64,000 nt of DNA from contig NZ_CP093379.1 of the NCBI RefSeq assembly GCF_022655595.1, positions 2,290,501 to 2,354,500 of the forward strand, written 5' to 3'. Under the pieces are notes generated by a model, which was given only the letters and a program-made list of their open reading frames with translations, was not told the origin of the DNA and did not search any database. The position numbers and the translations under genes are program-made. This document shows, piece after piece, positions 28,090 to 37,902 of the stretch (positions within the stretch are counted from its first letter, which is position 1; every line of letters begins with the position of its first letter). The DNA comes from Ignatzschineria rhizosphaerae (GTDB taxonomy: Bacteria > Pseudomonadota > Gammaproteobacteria > Cardiobacteriales > Wohlfahrtiimonadaceae).

Positions 28090-29517
28090 ATGTTTGAGTC
28101 AATTTTGACAACGATCCAGACGATTCTCTGGGATTACCTTCTTGTCTATCTCCTTTGTGGAATTGGGATTTTCTATACATTTCTATTAAAAGGCATCCAG
28201 ATACGAAAATTTAAAACAGCGCTAAGCGCCCTATTTTCTAAATTTACCTTATCAGGAAAAAAAGCCGATAAAAGCGGAATGAGCTCATTCCAAGCAGTAT
28301 CAACGGCTATTGCAGGGCAAGTGGGGACTGGGAACTTAGCAGGCCCTGCTACCGCAATTATCGCCGGAGGTCCTGGGGCGATTTTCTGGATGTGGGTCTC
28401 TTCATTCTTTGGAATGGCAACCATTTATGCTGAAGCGATGCTAGCACAAAAATACCGTACAAAAGATCGTACAGGGCAAGCCGTGGGTGGCCCTGCTTAC
28501 TATATTGAAAAAGGCTTAGGTATTAAGTGGCTAGCAGTACTCTTTGCTGTTCTTATCATTGTAGCGCTTGGCTTAATTGGTAACATGGTGCAATCAAACT
28601 CTATCGCCTCAGCTTTTGAGAAGTCACTGCATATTCCAACATGGGCAACAGGGCTAATTGTGGCAGTACTTGTGGCATTTGTCGTCATTGGTGGTATTAA
28701 AAACATTGCCTCTTTTACCGAAAAAATTGTCCCCTCCATGGCATTTTTCTATCTTTTAGGGGCGATCATTGTTCTTGCGATGAACTATCAGTTTATTTTA
28801 CCTGCCTTTAAAATGATCTTTATAGCCGCCTTTAACCCTGCAGCGGTACTTGGCGGCGGCGCAGGTATTGCGATTCAGCAAGCGATGCGTCTTGGAATTG
28901 CTCGTGGACTTTTCTCTAACGAAGCAGGAATGGGGTCAACGCCACATGCCCATGCCGTAGCAAAAGTTAAAACACCAGAAGAACAAGGTTATATTGCGAT
29001 GATGGGGGTCTTTGTTGTGGGAGTTATTGTCACCCTTACAGGCCTTGTTATTATCACATCAGGTATTCGGGGTTGGGAAGCATCGGGCGCAACGGGTCCT
29101 TCCTTTTTAAGCTTCTTTGAAGGTCATGGCACAGGGATTACGATTACCCAATATGCCTATGAGCTTGTTTTTGGCTCTGTGGGCGGTATTTTTATTGCAT
29201 TTTCCCTCTTCTTCTTTGCATTCTCCACCATTATTGGTTGGTATTATTATGCTGAAACCAATGTCCGCTATCTTTTTAAAAGCAGAGCGGCGGTACCAAT
29301 TTTCCAGCTATTGGCGGTCATTGGGATCTTTAGTGCCTCCTTTATCCAAGTAGATGTTGTTTGGCAATTAGCTGATCTCTTTAATGGATTAATGGTATTA
29401 CCCAATATTACGGCACTTTTTCTATTAGCACCGATTGTGGTGATGGAAACATCAGGTTTACGCTTAGAAAACATTCCACTTCTTAACAAATTCAAATGGC
29501 ATAAAAAAGAGCTCTAA
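28090..29517 (+). CDS. Alanine/glycine:cation symporter (AGCS family)
   Basis: 475 residues, about 10-11 transmembrane helices. Family signatures: GTGNLAGPATAIIAGGPGAIFWMW near residue 75-100, EAMLAQKYR, GLFSNEAGMGSTPHAHA. It imports alanine or glycine with sodium. A TATAAT at 27942-27947 could drive it with a 140-nt leader; I see no glycine riboswitch. It sits beside IS481 copy B, whose insertion may have displaced an upstream promoter. Confidence 0.93.
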   Translation: MFESILTTIQTILWDYLLVYLLCGIGIFYTFLLKGIQIRKFKTALSALFSKFTLSGKKADKSGMSSFQAVSTAIAGQVGTGNLAGPATAIIAGGPGAIFWMWVSSFFGMATIYAEAMLAQKYRTKDRTGQAVGGPAYYIEKGLGIKWLAVLFAVLIIVALGLIGNMVQSNSIASAFEKSLHIPTWATGLIVAVLVAFVVIGGIKNIASFTEKIVPSMAFFYLLGAIIVLAMNYQFILPAFKMIFIAAFNPAAVLGGGAGIAIQQAMRLGIARGLFSNEAGMGSTPHAHAVAKVKTPEEQGYIAMMGVFVVGVIVTLTGLVIITSGIRGWEASGATGPSFLSFFEGHGTGITITQYAYELVFGSVGGIFIAFSLFFFAFSTIIGWYYYAETNVRYLFKSRAAVPIFQLLAVIGIFSASFIQVDVVWQLADLFNGLMVLPNITALFLLAPIVVMETSGLRLENIPLLNKFKWHKKEL

Positions 29518-29666
29518 TCTATTTACCTCTCTAAAAAAAATCCCCTAAAAGCATTATTGATACTTTTTAATAGTGCTTTTTTGATTTTAGCGATATTAGA
29601 CAAGTTCTCGTCACAAAAAAAAGGTACAATCAGGCAAAGTTTAATCTCATTTTCAAGAGGATATTT

Positions 29667-30062
29667 ATGAAACCACTATCCATTGGTCTTGTTGCACATG
29701 ATGCAAAGAAAAAACTCCTTGTCGATTGGGTTGGTGATTATCTCCCCTACTTCCGTCAGCATGAGCTCTTTGCAACCGGAACCACAGGACAACACATCTT
29801 AGAAGCATACCCTGATCTTAGCCTCACTCGTCTTAAAAGTGGGCCATTAGGCGGTGATCAGCAACTCGGTTCAATGATCTGCTCCGATAAACTTGATATG
29901 CTCATTTTCTTTACTGATGCATTAACCCCGATGCCACATGATGTTGATGTGAAGGCTTTAATCCGCCTGTCAACACTCTACAATATTCCTATCGCTTGCA
30001 ATACGGCAACCGCAAGCTTATTAATGAAAGCCATCTTGATCGATAATGATTATGATCATTAG
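29667..30062 (+). CDS. mgsA: Methylglyoxal synthase
   Basis: 131 residues. IGLVAHDAKKKLLVDW, FATGTTGQHI, SGPLGGDQQLGSMI (phosphate binding, catalytic Asp), FFTDALTPMPHDVDVKAL and NIPIACNTATA are all conserved. It converts dihydroxyacetone phosphate to methylglyoxal and phosphate. AGAGG lies upstream of the ATG, and a strong terminator follows. Confidence 0.96.
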   Translation: MKPLSIGLVAHDAKKKLLVDWVGDYLPYFRQHELFATGTTGQHILEAYPDLSLTRLKSGPLGGDQQLGSMICSDKLDMLIFFTDALTPMPHDVDVKALIRLSTLYNIPIACNTATASLLMKAILIDNDYDH

Positions 30063-30109
30063 GAAATAGATCATAATCACTATTACACAACATATTATCT
30101 TCACAAATA

Positions 30110-30140
30110 AAAAGTCGCATCCCATTTAGGTGCGACTTTT
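30110..30140 (+). terminator. Rho-independent terminator of mgsA
   Basis: AAAAGTCGCA pairs with TGCGACTTTT across 11 bases, followed by T. Confidence 0.88.
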
Positions 30141-30170
30141 TTATTAAAGCAATATACCTATTGATATATC

Positions 30171-30318
30171 TATAGTCGAATTGATTTAAGAAACATTATT
30201 TTTAAAAATAAAGCGCTGTAGTGTTCATCAAACGAGCTTTCACAATGCAGACTCTTACGCTTCTCATAACCGATACTCTAATAATCTAATTCAATGACTT
30301 TTAAACCGATTTTACTGC
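30171..30318. repeat. MITE-like relic with IS630-type inverted ends
   Basis: Left end TATAGTCGAATTGATTTAAG; right end is the complement of AGTAAAATCGGTTTAAAAG. Both resemble the IS630 ends at 50976 and 51873. The interior, about 110 bp, has no coding frame. It lies just past the stop codon of the broken membrane-protein gene. Confidence 0.55.
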
Positions 30319-30454
30319 TCTTAAAACAGCGCCTCTTTTCTGACAGAAGGATCATTTAAAAGATACATATAAATCATGCTATGCACTAACCAAATAAAAG
30401 GTAAAATCCATAATGAAGCGATAAATAGTAATAGATAAGGGATCAACATATAAG

Positions 30455-31326
30455 TGTTAGAAATCGGCGGGTTGTTTACACTTCAGTGTTAAAATAATTT
30501 TCTAAAACTTCATAAGGCGTTAAACCATTAATACCCTTATGAGGTTTTACTGTGTTGTAATAGTTCAAAAATCGTTTTAGCTTCTTTTTCCGATCATCTG
30601 AACTGATAAACTCCTCCTGATTATGCCACATTTCCATGAGTGTTCGAATGACTCTTTCTGCTTTTCCATTCGTTTGAGGGCAAGCTGGCTTTGTAAACTT
30701 TTGATTAATCTTATGTGTTAGACACATTTCGACAAAGGCATGTTCTGATGTACCTTTATACTCACGACCATTATCCGAATAGGTGCATTCTACAGTATAG
30801 GGACACTGTTCTAACAGATCCCATCGAAGAAATTCAGCAGCACTAAACTGTGATTTATCAGGATAAATACCGGCATAAAGTTCTCTTGAAAAATCATCAA
30901 TTCCTACAAATAAATACTCTCTAGTGCGATTTTTAAGATCCCCTTTTAAAAGAGGGAGCCGTTTAGTATCCACATGGACCATCTCGCCAGGATAGTTTTT
31001 GTTATAACGTTTAGCCCTCTTTTTAAGTTTCTCTTCAATAGATTTTTCAATCTTTGCAAGACGTTTAATGCTATACTTAATTGTTCTATAACGTTCATTT
31101 TTACTAGCTAATGGCACAAACAAGTTCAATCTACCTTGTTTTAGTACTTTATAGATCGTAGGTCTGCTTACCATAAAACGCTCAGCTAGATAGGTTACGG
31201 TAAATTTTTCTTGATGATGTAATCGCCAAATCTCTTCTCGATGAAACGGCGTTAATTTTGTTTTTCGATGGATATTCATAACAGTATTTTCTCCTAATAC
31301 TGTAAACAACGCGATAAAATCCTACA
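30455..31326 (-). mobile_element. IS481-family element, copy C (872 bp, imperfect duplication)
   Basis: Same ends as copy A. Flanks are ...ATATAAG on the left and TATAAAG on the right; the host gene frame shows an original CTTTATA, so the duplication has one base changed or lost. It interrupts the membrane-protein gene. Confidence 0.9.
30476..31279 (-). CDS. IS481-family transposase (copy C)
   Basis: 267 residues, same protein as copy A with one substitution (Gly to Ser in IKYSIKRLAK). DDE residues unchanged. Confidence 0.92.
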   Translation of the reverse strand: MNIHRKTKLTPFHREEIWRLHHQEKFTVTYLAERFMVSRPTIYKVLKQGRLNLFVPLASKNERYRTIKYSIKRLAKIEKSIEEKLKKRAKRYNKNYPGEMVHVDTKRLPLLKGDLKNRTREYLFVGIDDFSRELYAGIYPDKSQFSAAEFLRWDLLEQCPYTVECTYSDNGREYKGTSEHAFVEMCLTHKINQKFTKPACPQTNGKAERVIRTLMEMWHNQEEFISSDDRKKKLKRFLNYYNTVKPHKGINGLTPYEVLENYFNTEV

Positions 31327-32147
31327 TATAAAGGAACATTTGCCCTTGCGTGATCATAAAAGGGTTCATTCCGCCCATTAATAATTGCATAACAAGGACA
31401 ATTACAAAAAAGAACACGACGAACAATATATATATTAAGATCATAAAAACGATATAAAAAATAACTAGCTTTAATAATCGCCCCATCACAAGCTTCCTTG
31501 AGCTCTCCATTACTTGCCAAAAGCCCATTCCAGGATTATCTGCCATAATATAAAAGACAAAAGAATAGTAAGCTAATTCCCAAGATAACAATTAAAATAG
31601 TGATAGAAATAATTACTTGCAGTGTTTCATTGTGGCTATATCTCATTAGATAAGCTAAGCCATAAGGGATGATTAATGTAAAAATACTCCATAATAACCA
31701 CACCATAAAAACTCTACCCGCATCTGGGAAAAAGCCAAATAAGCCCGGTATAAGAGGATTGTCTTCTTGACGAATATGCCTCATAACAATCAGTGTCATT
31801 CCGCCGGTAAAAATCATACTTACCAATGAGAGAACAATATATATCCCCCAAAGAGAGACACTCATTATCAAAAGGTCCGATGCGGCATATCTAAAATCCA
31901 TGCGATATATAGATGTCGGCATTGGTATCAATTGTGCCATTAAAAAAAAGAGCGCAAAAAAAACTAAAAGAATGATGATGCCGGATAAAAAGAATTTAAA
32001 CTTTAACCCCTTAATGCCTGAAAATGCTTTTAAAATTACCTCCTTTACAGGAAAATTATAACCTTCTGCAATCGCATTATTGATTGTGTCTGTTGAAAAC
32101 CTGTGAGCATCGTTTTGAGATCCGTGACCGGTGAAATCCGCAGACAT

Positions 32148-32531
32148 ATACCTTCTCCAATTAAATTAACAACTAAAATAGAACTATCGTATTCTAATTC
32201 ACTAATATTCAATATTGGTAAAAATATTATAAAAGCGATTAATAGATACTTTTAAAATCGATTTTAATATTTCTTTAATCCCCCTCTTAGGTACAAATAC
32301 ATTTAGAAGCGCTGAGTTTCTATCCATATCGCTTTTTAAAAGTTTTTAGCTAAAAAAACATCCATATTCATTTACCTAGAATCCTATATTTTTCTTTTTC
32401 TAACGATATCCTTCATAAAAAATGATTGACCTGATCCAAAAAAAGCGCCTATTTGCGTGCAACTCGCCAAAATCAATAGTAGACTAAATCTTTTTTTAAA
32501 TTATCTTTTGAACTCTTAATGAAGGATCGTC
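32148..32531. other. Intergenic region between membrane pseudogene and OPT gene
   Basis: 384 bp, AT-rich, holding the divergent promoters. AAGGATCGTC just before 32532 gives the ribosome site of the OPT gene. No other element recognised. Confidence 0.5.
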
Positions 32532-34589
32532 ATGAATCAAATGCGAGAACTGACGCTCCGGGGAATGATCCTTGGAGCGTTAATCACGATAATATTTACC
32601 GCCTCAAACGTCTATCTTGGTCTTAAAGTTGGACTCACCTTCTCATCTGCAATCCCTGCAGCTGTCATTTCGATGGCTGTTTTAAAGCTCTTTGCAGATT
32701 CCACCATTTTAGAAAACAACATGGTGCAAACCCAAGCATCAGCTGCCGGCACCCTCTCTTCGATTATCTTTGTAATCCCTGGACTTTTAATGATTGGCTA
32801 CTGGAGTGATTTTCACTTCATGATGACATTCTTTATCTGCGCCGCTGGTGGAATGCTTGGGGTTCTCTTCTCAATTCCCCTTCGCCATGTCATGGTTGTT
32901 AAAAGCGATCTACCTTACCCAGAAGGCGTTGCCGCAGCTGAAATTTTAAAAGCAGGATGTAGTGAAGAAGTCGATAGCAATGGTAAGAGCTCCTCTAAAG
33001 AAGGTCTTAAAGATATTCTTTTTGGTAGTGCAATTGCAGCCGTTGTCACACTCTTTACCGGCGGTTTTAGAATCTTAGCGGGGAGCGCATCTTATTTTGC
33101 TGTTGCAGGTAAAGCGGTTATTCAAATTCCGATGGGCTTTTCTCTTGCATTAATGAGTGCCGGTTACTTAGTTGGAATTGTCTCTTCTGTTGCAATTATC
33201 ATTGGTGCCTTAATGGCGTGGGGGGTTGCGGTTCCTATTTTAAGTAGCATCGGGGATTTCCCAGCAGATATGACAGCTTCTGCCATTGCTTCAAAAATCT
33301 GGGCAGAAGATGTTCGCTTTATTGGCGCAGGTACTTTAGCAATTGCGGCACTTTGGACGCTTTTAACGCTCTTTAAACCCGTTGTTGAAGGGATTAAGAT
33401 GTCACTTGGTGCATTAACGGGAGAAACAGGTAACTCTGCAAACCGTACCGAGCAAGATCTCTCCCCTAAAACGATCCTGATGATCATGATCGCAATGCTG
33501 GTGATCTTACTGGGAACCTTCTATACCTTTATCGCTGATGCAAATCTCTCCACAGGATTTGCTTGGACTTTAGTGGTTATCTCTGTAATCTTTGCCTTTA
33601 TCATGGGCTTTTTAGTTGCAGCAGCAAGTGGTTATATGGCGGGATTAGTCGGATCATCGGCAAGCCCTATCTCTGGTATTGGGATTGTTGCCGTAACGAT
33701 TGTTGCACTTTTACTCCTTGTAGTCGGGGAAGCCGGCGGCTTAATGGAAACAGCTGATGGGAAAAAATTTGCCACAGCCTTAGCCCTTTTCACCACAAGT
33801 GCTGTCGTTGCCATTGCAAGTATCTCAAATGATAACTTACAAGACCTTAAAACAGGTTTCCTTGTGCACGCAACACCGTGGCGTCAGCAAGTGGCGCTCT
33901 TAATTGGCTGTATTGTTGGAGCGATTGTTATTGCCCCTATTTTAGATATTCTCTATCAAGCCTATGGCTTTACAGGCGCAATGCCAAGAGCGGATATGGA
34001 TCCTACCCAAGTATTGGCAGCGCCACAAGCGACATTAATGGCGACGATCTCTACGGGTATCTTCTCCCACAACCTTGAATGGACCATGATTATTATTGGT
34101 CTTATCATCGGTGCGGTAGTGATTGCTTTAGATCTCTTCCTTAAAAAAAGTGGCTCAAAATTCCGTTTACCAGCACTTGCGGTAGGCATGGGAATCTATC
34201 TTCCACCAAGCATTACAACGCCAATCTTTATCGGGGGTCTACTCTCATGGATTATCAAGCGCGCAGTACATAAACGCCTTGCAAAAGAATCAGAAGAGAC
34301 TCGTAATGAAGAGAATCGCAAAGCTGACCGCAAAAGTGCCCTTATCGCATCTGGCCTTATTGTTGGTGAGAGCTTAATCGGCGTTATCATGGCGGCAATT
34401 ATTGTAGTGAGCATGAACGTTGATGCCATTTCGGATGATCGTAAAAATGCCCCATTATCACTTTTGGGTAGCATGACTGAGATCTTTGGTAGTTCAACAC
34501 CGATGGTTCAACAATTATTAGGATTATTTATCTTTATCCTTGTGGCAGTGATCTTTGTAAGACGCGCACTTTCAGCGGCAAAAAAATAA
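32532..34589 (+). CDS. OPT-family oligopeptide transporter
   Basis: 685 residues with about 14-16 transmembrane helices. It opens RELTLRGMILGALITIIFTA and NVYLGLKVGLTFSSAIPAAV, the OPT signature; LPYPEGVAAAEILKAG is also conserved. OPT proteins import oligopeptides or metal chelates with protons. The AAGGA ribosome site precedes the ATG. It stands alone with its own strong terminator. Confidence 0.93.
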   Translation: MNQMRELTLRGMILGALITIIFTASNVYLGLKVGLTFSSAIPAAVISMAVLKLFADSTILENNMVQTQASAAGTLSSIIFVIPGLLMIGYWSDFHFMMTFFICAAGGMLGVLFSIPLRHVMVVKSDLPYPEGVAAAEILKAGCSEEVDSNGKSSSKEGLKDILFGSAIAAVVTLFTGGFRILAGSASYFAVAGKAVIQIPMGFSLALMSAGYLVGIVSSVAIIIGALMAWGVAVPILSSIGDFPADMTASAIASKIWAEDVRFIGAGTLAIAALWTLLTLFKPVVEGIKMSLGALTGETGNSANRTEQDLSPKTILMIMIAMLVILLGTFYTFIADANLSTGFAWTLVVISVIFAFIMGFLVAAASGYMAGLVGSSASPISGIGIVAVTIVALLLLVVGEAGGLMETADGKKFATALALFTTSAVVAIASISNDNLQDLKTGFLVHATPWRQQVALLIGCIVGAIVIAPILDILYQAYGFTGAMPRADMDPTQVLAAPQATLMATISTGIFSHNLEWTMIIIGLIIGAVVIALDLFLKKSGSKFRLPALAVGMGIYLPPSITTPIFIGGLLSWIIKRAVHKRLAKESEETRNEENRKADRKSALIASGLIVGESLIGVIMAAIIVVSMNVDAISDDRKNAPLSLLGSMTEIFGSSTPMVQQLLGLFIFILVAVIFVRRALSAAKK

Positions 34590-34630
34590 AGAAATGATCC
34601 AATTTTAATATCATCAAAATTAGATACTTA

Positions 34631-34662
34631 AAAAGGCTTTAAGAGACATCTTAAAGCCTTTT
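34631..34662. terminator. Bidirectional terminator after OPT gene
   Basis: A perfect 14-bp stem, AAAAGGCTTTAAGA with TCTTAAAGCCTTTT, and a four-base loop. It lies between convergent genes and has T or A on both sides. Confidence 0.92.
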
Positions 34663-34703
34663 ATTTTATCTTAAAACCGCTAAAAATCAGGATTTTATTA
34701 CCG

Positions 34704-35156
34704 CTATGAAGAGAGGTACTCCTCAATATCCCTCATTCTTAATCCCACATAAGGGCTCGTTAAAATTAAACGCGCTTTAATATCACTGGGCAAACCATTA
34801 AGTGAGTGGTCATCATCTATAATAAGAATTTGATCCACCTTTAGATGTCGATGATCAACCCAATCCTGAATCTCTTCACAACGTGATTTTTGAGGTGTCA
34901 TCACCGATTCAATTCGACTAATAATAGGAATCTTGATTCCGCGATTAGAGAGTAGTTGTTGCCACTCTGTGAGCGAAAAACTGAAACGATGAGAGGTTGA
35001 TAAAATGATCTCTTCAATATCAATATTAGCCAAAAGATACATTAATGCTTCCATTGCACGAATATCAAAACGATAAAATCCATCCTCATCATGATCGATC
35101 TTACGATGAGGATTTGCATGAACCATCACGCCATCAATATCTAGAAACAGCTTCAC
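34704..35156 (-). CDS. HAD-fold protein (Swiss-army-knife-type HAD domain)
   Basis: 150 residues. It opens KLFLDIDGVMVHANPHRK (motif I D-I-D), with ILSTSHRF (motif II Ser/Thr) and ILIIDDDHSLNG (motif IV DD). Short, without a cap domain. It resembles HAD domains found in RNA-repair proteins, but no partner is fused. It starts 15 bp after sppA and is cotranscribed with it. Confidence 0.75.
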   Translation of the reverse strand: MKLFLDIDGVMVHANPHRKIDHDEDGFYRFDIRAMEALMYLLANIDIEEIILSTSHRFSFSLTEWQQLLSNRGIKIPIISRIESVMTPQKSRCEEIQDWVDHRHLKVDQILIIDDDHSLNGLPSDIKARLILTSPYVGLRMRDIEEYLSS

Positions 35157-35171
35157 GCTACACGCCTTAGA

Positions 35172-36206
35172 CTATCGCCATTCTACTTCAGGGAAAGCCG
35201 CTTTAACGCCGGAAACAACCCCCATGCCAAGCTCTTTCATCATCTTCTCAAAAGGATCATCCTTAACTGTAAAATTGACTAAGAAAGGGGCTTGAAACTC
35301 TTCGCGTGCGATCGTTGCGGTTGAGCCTAAGCCATCAATTAAACCAATTTCTAAAGCTTGCTCTCCATTCCAGATTAAACCGCTATAAAGATCAGGGTTA
35401 TCTCGAACATTAAGACGTTTACCACGCCCTTTTTCAACGGCATCGATAAACTGATCATGAACGCCTGTAAGTACCTCTTCCCAGAAGGCAGTTTCAATGG
35501 CGTTTTGTGGAGAGAAAGGATCTAAAAAGGCTTTATGTTCACCTGAAGTATAAAGGCGGCGCTCAATCCCTACTTTTTCAATTAAGCCAGTAAACCCAAA
35601 ACTCGCAGCAGTAACACCGATGGAACCCACTAAACTTGCTTTATCCGCATAGATATTATCGGTTGCAGCAGCAATATAATACGCGCCTGATGCCCCAATA
35701 TCCTCAATCACACTCACAATCGGTTTATCAGGTTGTAATGACCGTAAACGGTTAATCTCATCATAAACATAGCCACTTTGCACCGGCGAGCCTCCGCCTG
35801 AATTAATCCGTAGCACAATACCGGCAACATTAGGATCTTTATAAGCCCGCTGAATCCCATTAATCACTCTTGCAGCACTTGCCTCGCTATTATCTGCAAT
35901 CATCCCTTTAACATCGACCACTGCCGTATAACGGGTAATGATATTTCCTTGTTCATCCATTTGAATACCACTGCTACTAAGTCCCTTAGCCCCGATAAAT
36001 CCAAGGACTATCAAGATAAAAATCAATAAAAAGATTATCCGAAAGAAAATATTCCAGCGTCTTTTACGTCTTGATTCTACCGTTGCGTTATTTAATGCAT
36101 CGGCTAAAGCCTTGGTTAATAGCGTATTATCAATGCTAGAAGAATGATGACTAATAGCTTGTCCATCTAATTGTGGTGGTCTGCCTTGTGATTGAAACTC
36201 ACTCAT
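35172..36206 (-). CDS. sppA: Signal peptide peptidase SppA (S49, single-domain)
   Basis: 344 residues, the short SppA type. A cytoplasmic N-terminus and TM at about 48-70 precede the S49 domain: INSGGGSPVQSGYVYDEI, DIGASGAYYIAAATD with nucleophile Ser, and GEHKAFLDPFSP with catalytic Lys. It cleaves leftover signal peptides and membrane protein fragments. Confidence 0.93.
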   Translation of the reverse strand: MSEFQSQGRPPQLDGQAISHHSSSIDNTLLTKALADALNNATVESRRKRRWNIFFRIIFLLIFILIVLGFIGAKGLSSSGIQMDEQGNIITRYTAVVDVKGMIADNSEASAARVINGIQRAYKDPNVAGIVLRINSGGGSPVQSGYVYDEINRLRSLQPDKPIVSVIEDIGASGAYYIAAATDNIYADKASLVGSIGVTAASFGFTGLIEKVGIERRLYTSGEHKAFLDPFSPQNAIETAFWEEVLTGVHDQFIDAVEKGRGKRLNVRDNPDLYSGLIWNGEQALEIGLIDGLGSTATIAREEFQAPFLVNFTVKDDPFEKMMKELGMGVVSGVKAAFPEVEWR

Positions 36207-36364
36207 TTATGGGGTCCTTTTGTAAAAACAGGTAGATCTAACAGCTTCATTTAACTAAAGAATCAGATAATACTCAACGCAATAAAGCGCATTATCAAAC
36301 TTATTCTACCCTCACAATGGGGATTGACGCTATCTCAATATCGCTAAAACCTGCCGGCATAAAA

Positions 36365-36394
36365 AAGAGAGACATCGATAACAATGTCTCTCTT
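36365..36394 (-). terminator. Rho-independent terminator of ffh
   Basis: AAGAGAGACAT pairs with ATGTCTCTCTT; T-rich on the minus strand. A TGCCGGCA word lies immediately past it at 36352-36359. Confidence 0.88.
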
Positions 36395-36424
36395 AGCGAT
36401 TGATTACTTTAATTTCTAAACGGC

Positions 36425-37774
36425 TTAACGGCGCGGCATTTTACCTTTTAAAGAGCGCATCATCTTACGAACACCACCCCCTTTAAATTGCTTCATCATG
36501 CGCTGCATCTGATCAAATTCTTTAAGGAGCTTATGCACCTCTTGAATATTCACCCCAGCACCATCTGCAATACGTTTACGGCGAGGCGCTTTAATGAGCT
36601 TATGATCTGCTCTTTCTGCCGGCGTCATTGAGTTAATCATCGCAATTTTTTGCACAAAGATCTTATCATCGACTTTCCCTTTTGCTTTTTCAGCAATGTC
36701 CCCCATTCCCGGCAATTTAGTTAAAAGCGTATTAATTCCACCCATATTCAGCATCTGTTCCATCTGCGCTTTAAAGTCGTTTAAATCAAGGCCTTCCCCT
36801 TTTTTAAACTTATTGGTGATTCTTTCAGCTTCCTCACGATCAACTTTTGATTCCATCTCTTCAACAAGTGATAACACATCACCCATATCCAAAATACGTG
36901 AAGCTAAGCGATCAGGATGAAATGGCTCTAATGCTTCAAGCTTTTCGCCCACCCCAAGGAACTTAATCGGTTTTTGGGTAATATGACGAATTGATAATGC
37001 CGCACCACCACGCGCATCCCCATCAATTTTTGTGAGAATAACCCCGGTTAAAGGCAGTGCATCATTAAAGGCTTTTGCCGTATTTGCCGCATCTTGCCCT
37101 GTCATACTATCGACAACAAAGAGCGTTTCAACAGGATCCAGTACTGCATGAACCTCTTTGATTTCGCCCATCAGCTCATCATCGATATGCAGTCTTCCTG
37201 CGGTATCGACAATCAAGACATCAGCGTTCATGAGCTTAGCACTTTCTACCGCTTTTCGAGCAATATCTTGCGGCTTTTCACTCGCCGTTGAAGGGATAAA
37301 TTCAGCACCTACTTGCCCCGCAACCGTTTTAAGTTGCTCAATAGCGGCAGGTCTGTAAACGTCCGCACTCACAACCGCAACTTTCTTCTTCTCACGCTCT
37401 TTTAAGAAACGCGCTAGTTTTCCCACACTTGTGGTTTTACCCGCACCTTGTAACCCCGCCATTAAAATAATAGCCGGTGGCTGCACACGAAGATTTAAAG
37501 ATTCATTACTCTCACCCATAATCTTGATGAGCTCTTCATGAACCACTTTAATAAAGACTTGCCCAGGATTAAGGCTATCAATCACTTCACGCCCTACCGC
37601 ACGCTCTTTAACCTGATTAATAAACTCACGTACTACAGGAAGGGCAACGTCTGCCTCTAAGAGCGCCATACGGACTTCACGAAGCGCATCCTGAATATTG
37701 CTCTCTGTTAATCTCGCTTGCCCACGCAGCGAGCGCATCGTTTGTCGTAAACGATCACTTAAATTCTCAAACAT
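36425..37774 (-). CDS. ffh: Signal recognition particle protein Ffh
   Basis: 449 residues. N domain helices, then G domain with GLQGAGKTTSVGKLARFL (P loop), ADVYRPAAIEQLKT, VDTAGRL, LTKIDGDARGGAALS. The Met-rich M domain (EQMLNMGGIN, FDQMQRMMKQFKGGG) binds 4.5S RNA and signal sequences. It targets inner-membrane proteins with FtsY. It is divergent from the ypjD-type gene, a common arrangement. Confidence 0.98.
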   Translation of the reverse strand: MFENLSDRLRQTMRSLRGQARLTESNIQDALREVRMALLEADVALPVVREFINQVKERAVGREVIDSLNPGQVFIKVVHEELIKIMGESNESLNLRVQPPAIILMAGLQGAGKTTSVGKLARFLKEREKKKVAVVSADVYRPAAIEQLKTVAGQVGAEFIPSTASEKPQDIARKAVESAKLMNADVLIVDTAGRLHIDDELMGEIKEVHAVLDPVETLFVVDSMTGQDAANTAKAFNDALPLTGVILTKIDGDARGGAALSIRHITQKPIKFLGVGEKLEALEPFHPDRLASRILDMGDVLSLVEEMESKVDREEAERITNKFKKGEGLDLNDFKAQMEQMLNMGGINTLLTKLPGMGDIAEKAKGKVDDKIFVQKIAMINSMTPAERADHKLIKAPRRKRIADGAGVNIQEVHKLLKEFDQMQRMMKQFKGGGVRKMMRSLKGKMPRR

Positions 37775-37902
37775 AAAAACCCTTTTTAGCTTTTATTTAT
37801 ATTTCTTGTGAAATTTCTAGTAAAATCACTGTATAGTTTACTTGAAATAGGGACTTGTTTAAAGTTCCCTCCTAGATATAAAAAGGTAAGAATCTTAAGA
37901 CC

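Larger units (their letters stand above)
30321..32147 (-). pseudogene. Multi-pass membrane protein, frameshifted and split by IS481
   Basis: Start at 32147 (MSADFTGHG). Hydrophobic segments occur at about 50-75, 92-118, and 140-195. A frameshift near 31563-31575 moves coding to another frame carrying IMADNPGMGFWQVMESSRKL, the D-N-P and S-R-loop typical of DUF975-like membrane proteins. IS481 copy C then interrupts after FLY. Coding resumes at 30454 with MLIPYLLLFIASLWILPFIW and stops at 30321. Joined without the IS, the C-terminus reads QMFLYMLIPYLLL. Function unknown; the family name is tentative. Confidence 0.78.
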
